Shown here piece after piece: positions 58,704 through 64,000 of a stretch of DNA of 64,000 nt. The notes beneath the pieces are model-generated. The model was not told where the DNA came from, did not search any database, and saw only the letters and a program-made list of their open reading frames with translations. A program made the position numbers and the translations under genes. Each line of letters opens with the position of its first letter. The stretch's first letter is position 1. This DNA is from an uncultured Prevotellaceae bacterium (GTDB taxonomy: Bacteria; Bacteroidota; Bacteroidia; Bacteroidales; Muribaculaceae). Location: contig CAMVAP010000009.1 of the NCBI GenBank assembly GCA_947165485.1, positions 1 to 64,000 on the forward strand, given 5' to 3'.

Positions 58704-61169
58704 ATGAATATTTCCTATAAGTGGCTCAAACGCTACATCGACACCGACCTGACACCTGAGAAGGTGGCCGAGGCACTGACCTCGCTGGGTCTGGAAGTGG
58801 GAGCAGTAGAACAAGTTGAAACTATCAAGGGCGGCCTGCGTGGACTGGTTGTGGGACAGGTGATGACCTGCATCGACCACCCCAACAGTGACCACTTGCA
58901 CATTACCACCGTCAACCTGGGCGATGGCAATGATGCGGTACAGATCGTGTGTGGCGCACCCAATGTGGCCGCTGGCCAGAAGGTCATCGTCGCTACGCTG
59001 GGCACCAAGCTCTATGACGGCGATAAGGAATTTACCATCAAGCGCAGCAAGATGCGTGGCGAGGAATCGCTGGGCATGATCTGTGCCGAGGACGAGATTG
59101 GTGTGGGCACCAGCCATGATGGCATTATTGTCTTGCCCGAGGACGCTGTTGTCGGCACACCTGCCGCTGAGTATTATGGCATCGAGGATGATTACCTGAT
59201 CGAGGTGGACTTGACGCCCAACCGCATCGATGGCGGTTCACACTATGGTGTGGCCCGTGACTTGTCGGCCTGGATGAGACGCCATGGTATGGAGGTGAAT
59301 CTGCATCGTCCCAGCGTGGAGGGCTTTGCCATCGACCGCAAGGATGGTGGCATCCCCGTGACCGTGGAGAATGCCGAGGCTTGCCCGAGGTATGCCGGCT
59401 TGACCGTGCGCGGTGTCAAGGTGCAGGAAAGCCCCAAGTGGCTCAAGGACCTGTTGCTGGCCGTGGGACAGCGCCCCATCAACAATATTGTCGATATCAC
59501 CAACTATATCCTGCTGGGCTTGGGCCAGCCCATGCACTGCTTTGACCTGAGCAAGGTCAAGGGTGACCGCATCGTGGTCAGGACGGCTCCTGCCGGCACC
59601 AAGTTCACCACCCTTGATGGTGTGGAGCGCACGTTGACCGACCGCGACCTGATGATCTGCAACGGTGAGGATCCGATGTGCATCGGTGGCGTGTTTGGCG
59701 GTCTGGATTCGGGTGTGACCGAGGCTACCACCGACGTCTTCCTGGAGTCGGCCTATTTCCACCCCACGTGGATACGCAAGACGGCACGTCGTTTTGGCTT
59801 GAACACCGACGCATCGTTCCGCTTTGAGCGCGGCATCGACCCCAATGAGGTGATCTATAACCTCAAGCTTGCCGCCATGCTGGTCAAGGAAGTGGCCGGA
59901 GGCGAAATCTGTGGCGAGATCGTCGATGTGAAGGCACACGATTTCCCCGGTTTCCCTGTGGAATTGCACTACGACTATGTGAAGCGTCTTATCGGCAAGG
60001 AAATTCCCCACGATGTGATACGCGATATCGTTAAGAGCCTGGAGATGGAAATCACTGCCGAGGACGATGAGAAGATCAACCTCGTTGTGCCCACCTACCG
60101 TGTGGACGTGCGTCGCCCCTGTGACGTGGTGGAGGACATCCTGCGCGTGTATGGCTACAACAATGTTGAGTTTACCGACGCTGTTCACGGGAGCCTGTCA
60201 AACAAGACCGACGTGGACTTCCGCGACGACATGCAGGAGACCGTGAGCAACCAGCTCACCAGCGTGGGTTACCACGAGATGATGAACAACTCATTGACCG
60301 TGGGTGCCTACTACGAGGGCTTGACGACTTATCCCGCCGACCTGTGTGTGCACATCATGAATCCGTTGAGCAGTGACTTGAACGTGATGCGTCAGACGTT
60401 GCTCTTTGGCGGTCTGGAGAGCATTGCCCGCAATATCAACCACAAGAACGCTAACCTGCGCTTGTATGAGTTTGGCAATGTGTATAGCCATGACGGCAGC
60501 GTGAGCCAGGAGGAGAAGGCTCTTGCCCCCTATAGCGAGAGCACCCAGATGGGCATGTGGCTGAGTGGTAACAATCATGATGAGTCGTGGGCCGACAAGG
60601 TGAGAGCGCTCAACGTGTATGACTTGAAGGCCGACCTTGAGAATGTACTCACCAACATGGGCGTGAACCTGCGTGACCTGGTCATCGAGCAGCACGAGGA
60701 CGAGATATTGAATCCTGCCCTGCGCTACAGCAACCGTGGCGGCAAGACGATCGCCGTGATGGGTGTCGTTGACGAGGCGTTGGCTGGGAAGTTTGATGTG
60801 GAGCAGCCCGTTTATTATGCCCAGGTGAACTGGAACCTCGCCTGCAAGCTGGCGATGAAGAAGGACATCAAGTACACCGACCTGCCCAAGACGCTCCCCC
60901 TGCGCCGCGACCTGGCTCTGCTGGTGGACCGCAAGGTGACCTATGACGACATTCGCCGCGTGGTCGAGAGCAGCGAGAAGAAGCTGTTGAAGTCGATGAC
61001 GCTGTTTGATGTCTATGAGAGCAACAAACTGGAGGCTGGCAAGAAGTCCTATGCCATCAGCATGATTCTGCAAGACGACGAGAAAACGCTCAACGACAAG
61101 CAGATTGATGCCATCATGAACAAGATCATCAAGAACCTGGAGACCCAATTGGGTGCTAAACTCAGGTGA
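58704..61169 (+). CDS. pheT: Phenylalanine-tRNA ligase beta subunit
   Basis: The 821-residue protein has the full bacterial PheT layout: N-terminal MNISYKWLKRYIDTDLTPE, a tRNA-binding OB domain (GLVVGQVMTCIDHPNSDHL), the B3/B4 editing domain (VEVDLTPNRIDGGSHYGVAR), B5, a catalytic-like core, and C-terminal FDX-ACB (PLRRDLALLVDRKVTYDDI). The alpha subunit pheS is not nearby. Confidence 0.96.
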   Translation: MNISYKWLKRYIDTDLTPEKVAEALTSLGLEVGAVEQVETIKGGLRGLVVGQVMTCIDHPNSDHLHITTVNLGDGNDAVQIVCGAPNVAAGQKVIVATLGTKLYDGDKEFTIKRSKMRGEESLGMICAEDEIGVGTSHDGIIVLPEDAVVGTPAAEYYGIEDDYLIEVDLTPNRIDGGSHYGVARDLSAWMRRHGMEVNLHRPSVEGFAIDRKDGGIPVTVENAEACPRYAGLTVRGVKVQESPKWLKDLLLAVGQRPINNIVDITNYILLGLGQPMHCFDLSKVKGDRIVVRTAPAGTKFTTLDGVERTLTDRDLMICNGEDPMCIGGVFGGLDSGVTEATTDVFLESAYFHPTWIRKTARRFGLNTDASFRFERGIDPNEVIYNLKLAAMLVKEVAGGEICGEIVDVKAHDFPGFPVELHYDYVKRLIGKEIPHDVIRDIVKSLEMEITAEDDEKINLVVPTYRVDVRRPCDVVEDILRVYGYNNVEFTDAVHGSLSNKTDVDFRDDMQETVSNQLTSVGYHEMMNNSLTVGAYYEGLTTYPADLCVHIMNPLSSDLNVMRQTLLFGGLESIARNINHKNANLRLYEFGNVYSHDGSVSQEEKALAPYSESTQMGMWLSGNNHDESWADKVRALNVYDLKADLENVLTNMGVNLRDLVIEQHEDEILNPALRYSNRGGKTIAVMGVVDEALAGKFDVEQPVYYAQVNWNLACKLAMKKDIKYTDLPKTLPLRRDLALLVDRKVTYDDIRRVVESSEKKLLKSMTLFDVYESNKLEAGKKSYAISMILQDDEKTLNDKQIDAIMNKIIKNLETQLGAKLR

Positions 61170-61209
61170 AAAAGATAAAAAATACTAAACTTTAAAATAT
61201 AATAACAAA

Positions 61210-61944
61210 ATGGGAAGAGCTTTTGAATACCGCAAAGCAAGAAAGATGAAACGCTGGGGCAGCATGTCCCGCACGTTTACACGTATCGGTAAGGAAATCA
61301 CCATTGCCGTCAAGGCTGGTGGTCCTGATCCTGAAGGCAACTCGCGCCTGCGTGCCCTCATCGCCAACGCCAAGGCAGCCAACATGCCCAAGGAGAACAT
61401 CGAGCGCGCCATCAAGCGCGCCAGCGAGAAGGATGCTGGTGACTACAAGGAGGTCATCTATGAGGGATTTGGTCCCCACGGCATCGCTGTCCTGGTCGAG
61501 ACCGCTACCGACAACACCACCCGCACAGTTGCCAACCTGCGCAACTACTTCAACAAGAAGGGTGGCTCGTTGGGCAACTCGGGAAGCGTAGCCTTCATGT
61601 TCAGCCACAAGTGCTACTTCCATGTGGCACCCAAGGCCGATGTGGATCCTGATGAGCTGGAGCTGGAACTCATCGACTGTGGCGCCGAGGAGTTTGCCAT
61701 CGATGAGGAGGAAATGCTCGTGTCGGGCGATTTCGCCTCCAATGGCGACATCATGAAGTACCTTGAGGACAACGGCTTTGAAATCAAGAGCAGTGAGTTT
61801 GTCTATGAGCCTGCCGACTATAAGGACGTGAACGAGACCGAGCGTGCCGAGGTTGAGGCTCTGATCGAGGCTCTTGAGGAGGATGATGACGTGCAGAACG
61901 TCTTCACCACGATGGCCGAGGCCGAGGGTGGCGAGGAGGAGTAA
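61210..61944 (+). CDS. yebC: YebC/PmpR-family protein
   Basis: The 244-residue protein starts MGRAFEYRKARKMKRWGSMS, close to the family signature. It contains RALIANAKAANMPKENIERAIKRAS and VETATDNTTRTVANLR, with an acidic C-terminus. YebC proteins act in transcription regulation or, as shown for some, relieve ribosome stalling at proline stretches. It lies 40 bp after pheT and probably shares its transcript. Confidence 0.94.
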   Translation: MGRAFEYRKARKMKRWGSMSRTFTRIGKEITIAVKAGGPDPEGNSRLRALIANAKAANMPKENIERAIKRASEKDAGDYKEVIYEGFGPHGIAVLVETATDNTTRTVANLRNYFNKKGGSLGNSGSVAFMFSHKCYFHVAPKADVDPDELELELIDCGAEEFAIDEEEMLVSGDFASNGDIMKYLEDNGFEIKSSEFVYEPADYKDVNETERAEVEALIEALEEDDDVQNVFTTMAEAEGGEEE

Positions 61945-61989
61945 TCCCCCAGTGTTAACATTTTATACCCAAAACTCTAAACTTTAAGC

Positions 61990-62029
61990 TTCAAGTTCTA
62001 CAGGGGCCTGTTCCCCTGTGGGACTTGAA
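61990..62029 (+). promoter_or_regulatory. Hairpin just before the AGCS symporter gene
   Basis: TTCAAGT (61990-61996) and ACTTGAA (62023-62029) enclose ACAGGGG-cctgtt-CCCCTGT (62000-62019). The structure ends 9 bp before the ATG and lacks a T-tract, so it may act on translation as well as separating the gene from yebC. Confidence 0.45.
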
Positions 62030-62038
62030 TGAATAATT

Positions 62039-63403
62039 ATGGAAAACATACTTTTTGCATTGAGTGATTGGATTGTGGCTGCCAGCGATGCTGTGTGTGG
62101 CTACCCTGAGTTTTTCCTCCTGATTGGTGGAGGATTGTTTCTGTTCCTGTATTCGGGTGCTGTATCCATCAGGCGGTTGCCTCATGCCTTGCGCGTGTTG
62201 CGTGACAAGCAGGCGACCGACCAGGGCAAGCAATCGGGCCAAATCAGCTCGGTGCAAGCCTTGTTGAGTGCCATTGCGGCAACGGTGGGCATGGGCAACA
62301 TCGCGGGCGTGGCTATCGCGTTGTCGATTGGTGGCCCGGGCACGGTCTTCTGGATGTGGGTGAGTGCCCTGGTGGGCATGAGCACCAAGTTCTTTGAGGG
62401 CTCGTTGTCGATCATGTACAAGGGTCGTGACAGCGCTGGTGAGGTACAGGGTGGCCCCATGTATATCATCACGCGGGGGCTGGGCGAGAAGTGGAAACCG
62501 CTGGCGGTGGCCTTCTCGATCTTTGGCCTTGTGGGCACGCTGTGCTTCATGCAGGCCAACCAGCTGGTGGAGTCGGTGACCACGGTGTTCACCACGCCGA
62601 TGGGCATCGAGAACACGTTGATGCTGCGCTTTATCATGGGTCTGGTGATGGTGGCCATCGTGGGTGCTGTCATCCTGGGAGGCATCAAGCGCATAGCCTT
62701 GTTTGCCTCGCGCATCGTGCCGGTGATGGTGATTCTCTACCTCATCATGGTTGTCGTTATCATGGCGATGAATTTCAGGGAAATTCCTGGTGTGTTTGGC
62801 CAGATATTTGAGGGTGCGTTTGACATGCGTGCAGGCTTTGGTGCCTTTGCCTATGTGGCCTTGACGGGTGCCCGCCGTGCGGCTTTTGTAAACGAGGCTG
62901 GTGTGGGTACCGCATCGATGATGCATGGTGCCAGCAAGAACACCGACCCCATCCGTGAGGGACTTATCGCTATGCTGGGTCCGGCCATCGATTCGGGCCT
63001 GGTGTGCACATTGACGTCGATTCCCATCATCATTGCGGGCAACTACGTGGGACTGACCGACCCCAAGGGGTTGTATGTGGCCCTGGGTGCGTGGGGGCAG
63101 TTGCTGCCTGGCATCGGCCACCTGTTGCTGATGACGATTGTCTTCTTCTTTGCCTTCTCGACGATGTTCTCTTATAGCTACTATGGCCAGAAGTGCACCA
63201 ACTACCTCTTTGGAGCCCACAATGTCAAGTGGTATAACTACTATTATCTTGCGATGATTGTCGTTGCGGCAATGATTCCGCTCAAGGTCATGGTGAGCAT
63301 TATGGACCTGGCATTTGCCCTGATGGCATTGTGCACCATGTTCACGATCATCACGCTGGCCCCACGGGTCAAGAGGTTAATGAAGGACTATTTTAAGCAG
63401 TAA
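62039..63403 (+). CDS. Alanine/glycine:cation symporter (AGCS family)
   Basis: The 454-residue protein has about ten membrane helices. Family signatures are SAIAATVGMGNIAGVAIAL, FWMWVSALVGMSTKFFEGSL with QGGPMYI, and VNEAGVGTASMMHG. It imports small neutral amino acids with sodium or protons. Confidence 0.93.
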   Translation: MENILFALSDWIVAASDAVCGYPEFFLLIGGGLFLFLYSGAVSIRRLPHALRVLRDKQATDQGKQSGQISSVQALLSAIAATVGMGNIAGVAIALSIGGPGTVFWMWVSALVGMSTKFFEGSLSIMYKGRDSAGEVQGGPMYIITRGLGEKWKPLAVAFSIFGLVGTLCFMQANQLVESVTTVFTTPMGIENTLMLRFIMGLVMVAIVGAVILGGIKRIALFASRIVPVMVILYLIMVVVIMAMNFREIPGVFGQIFEGAFDMRAGFGAFAYVALTGARRAAFVNEAGVGTASMMHGASKNTDPIREGLIAMLGPAIDSGLVCTLTSIPIIIAGNYVGLTDPKGLYVALGAWGQLLPGIGHLLLMTIVFFFAFSTMFSYSYYGQKCTNYLFGAHNVKWYNYYYLAMIVVAAMIPLKVMVSIMDLAFALMALCTMFTIITLAPRVKRLMKDYFKQ

Positions 63404-63424
63404 TCAAGCAACAAGCAGGAGGTT

Positions 63425-64000
63425 ATGTTAGCGAGGACGATAGCAGCGGCTGTGCAGGGAATCGATGCGATCAAGGTCGAGATTGAGGTGACGGTGGACT
63501 GGGGTGCGGGTTTCATGATCATTGGCCTGCCCGACACTGCGGTCAAGGAGAGTGCCGAGCGCGTGCGCTGCTCGATGCAGCAGGCGGGATTCAAGTTCCC
63601 TGGCAAGAAGGTGATGATCAATATGTCACCTGCCGACATCAAGAAGGAAGGGTCGGCCTATGACCTGCCGCTGGCCGTCGGCATCCTTGCTGGAGACGAG
63701 AAAATCGACAGCAGGCGTCTGGATCGCTACATGCTCATGGGTGAGCTCTCGTTGGACGGCAGCCTGCGACCCATCAAGGGCGCCTTGCCCATGGCGATTC
63801 TGGCCCGCGAAATGCACCTTGATGGCTTTATCGTGCCCCGTGCCAATGCGATGGAGGCGGCTGTGGTCAATAACCTCAACATCTATGGCGTGGACAACCT
63901 TATTGAGGTGGTGCAGTTCCTCAATGGTGACATTGACCTGGAACCCACGGTTGTTGATACACGTGCCGAGTTTGCTCGGGCACAGGGCGTATTCCCCTTT
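63425..64000 (+). CDS. comM: YifB/ComM-family Mg chelatase-like ATPase (5' part)
   Basis: ATG 63425 begins MLARTIAAAVQGIDAIKVEI and the frame is open to the window edge (192 residues, no stop). The sequence is the N-terminal ChlI-like domain: MIIGLPDTAVKESAERVRCS, ITMSP-type VMINMSPADIKKEGSAYDLP and LMGELSLDGSLRPIKGALP. The AAA+ and C-terminal domains lie outside. ComM helicases promote branch migration in natural transformation. An AGGAGG 2 bp before the ATG is unusual here. Confidence 0.9.
   Translation, partial: MLARTIAAAVQGIDAIKVEIEVTVDWGAGFMIIGLPDTAVKESAERVRCSMQQAGFKFPGKKVMINMSPADIKKEGSAYDLPLAVGILAGDEKIDSRRLDRYMLMGELSLDGSLRPIKGALPMAILAREMHLDGFIVPRANAMEAAVVNNLNIYGVDNLIEVVQFLNGDIDLEPTVVDTRAEFARAQGVFPF

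Overview
The window reads as chromosomal DNA of a gut- or oral-type Bacteroidales (Prevotellaceae/Muribaculaceae-like; the exact genus cannot be read from the sequence). The reasons are the recurrent Bacteroidetes promoter box TAnnTTTG, usually with TTTG or TTG about 20 bases upstream, the general lack of Shine-Dalgarno sequences, T9SS-like C-terminal tails, dockerin-like EF-hand pairs on secreted proteins, and typical families (DUF2807, DUF4369, DUF4923, DUF2490, DUF4956, DUF4353, TPR-TM-HTH regulators, LytS/LytTR pairs, a pdxJ-exbB-exbD-tonB cluster).

Layout. 1-12.4 kb: end of a Lys/Cys repeat protein, a membrane-bound kelch/AraC regulator next to a secreted PPC-dockerin protein, a 1297-residue surface protein with an SGNH-hydrolase-like core and carbohydrate-binding modules, a tRNA-dihydrouridine synthase, a DUF2807 protein and a lipoprotein with a caspase-like (clan CD) His/Cys pair. 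12.6-17.8 kb: rpoN, a PAP2-like membrane protein, ispG and a DUF4369 lipoprotein, separated by short TTAGG/CTAGAAA repeats. 17.8-18.8 kb: about 1 kb without genes, packed with nested palindromic elements. 18.8-22.8 kb (minus): two secreted proteins and a TPR-TM-LuxR-type regulator. 23.2-28.1 kb (minus): a five-gene operon of VTC-domain polyphosphate polymerase-like protein, DUF4956 membrane protein, DUF2490 outer-membrane protein and two DUF4353 beta-helix proteins. 28.3-31.7 kb (plus, divergent): Na/Pi symporter-PhoU, a PhoB-like regulator and a PhoR-like kinase. 32.5-32.8 kb: three tandem tRNA-Asn genes. 33-41 kb: S41 protease, an AT-rich HpaII-type restriction-modification pair, and mfd. 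41.2-44.1 kb: a third, large DUF4353 protein and a small dockerin protein. 44.3-46.5 kb: an ABC transporter with its GntR/YtrA-type regulator. 46.5-52.6 kb: an M16 peptidase and a NatAB-like ABC transporter, each behind an apparent ECF-sigma promoter, plus two tiny unannotated membrane peptides. 52.6-64 kb: dtd, pdxJ, exbB, exbD, tonB, a LytS/LytTR pair, pheT, a YebC-family gene, an AGCS symporter and the start of a YifB/ComM ATPase.

How the genes may work together. The best candidate for a little-described system is the 23.2-31.7 kb block. Phosphate uptake and sensing genes are divergent from a VTC polymerase/DUF4956/outer-membrane/beta-helix operon. The shared intergenic region holds three GTAAC-type repeats at exactly 11-bp spacing, the layout of a PhoB box. 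Other regulatory logic visible in the DNA: 21-bp-spaced direct repeats beside the kelch-AraC regulator, a GntR operator at the start site of the GntR-ABC operon, two matching ECF-type promoters, and several promoters whose -7 box lies only 5-9 bases from the start codon, implying leaderless mRNAs. A family of modular palindromic (MITE-like) elements with interchangeable outer arms fills several intergenic gaps.
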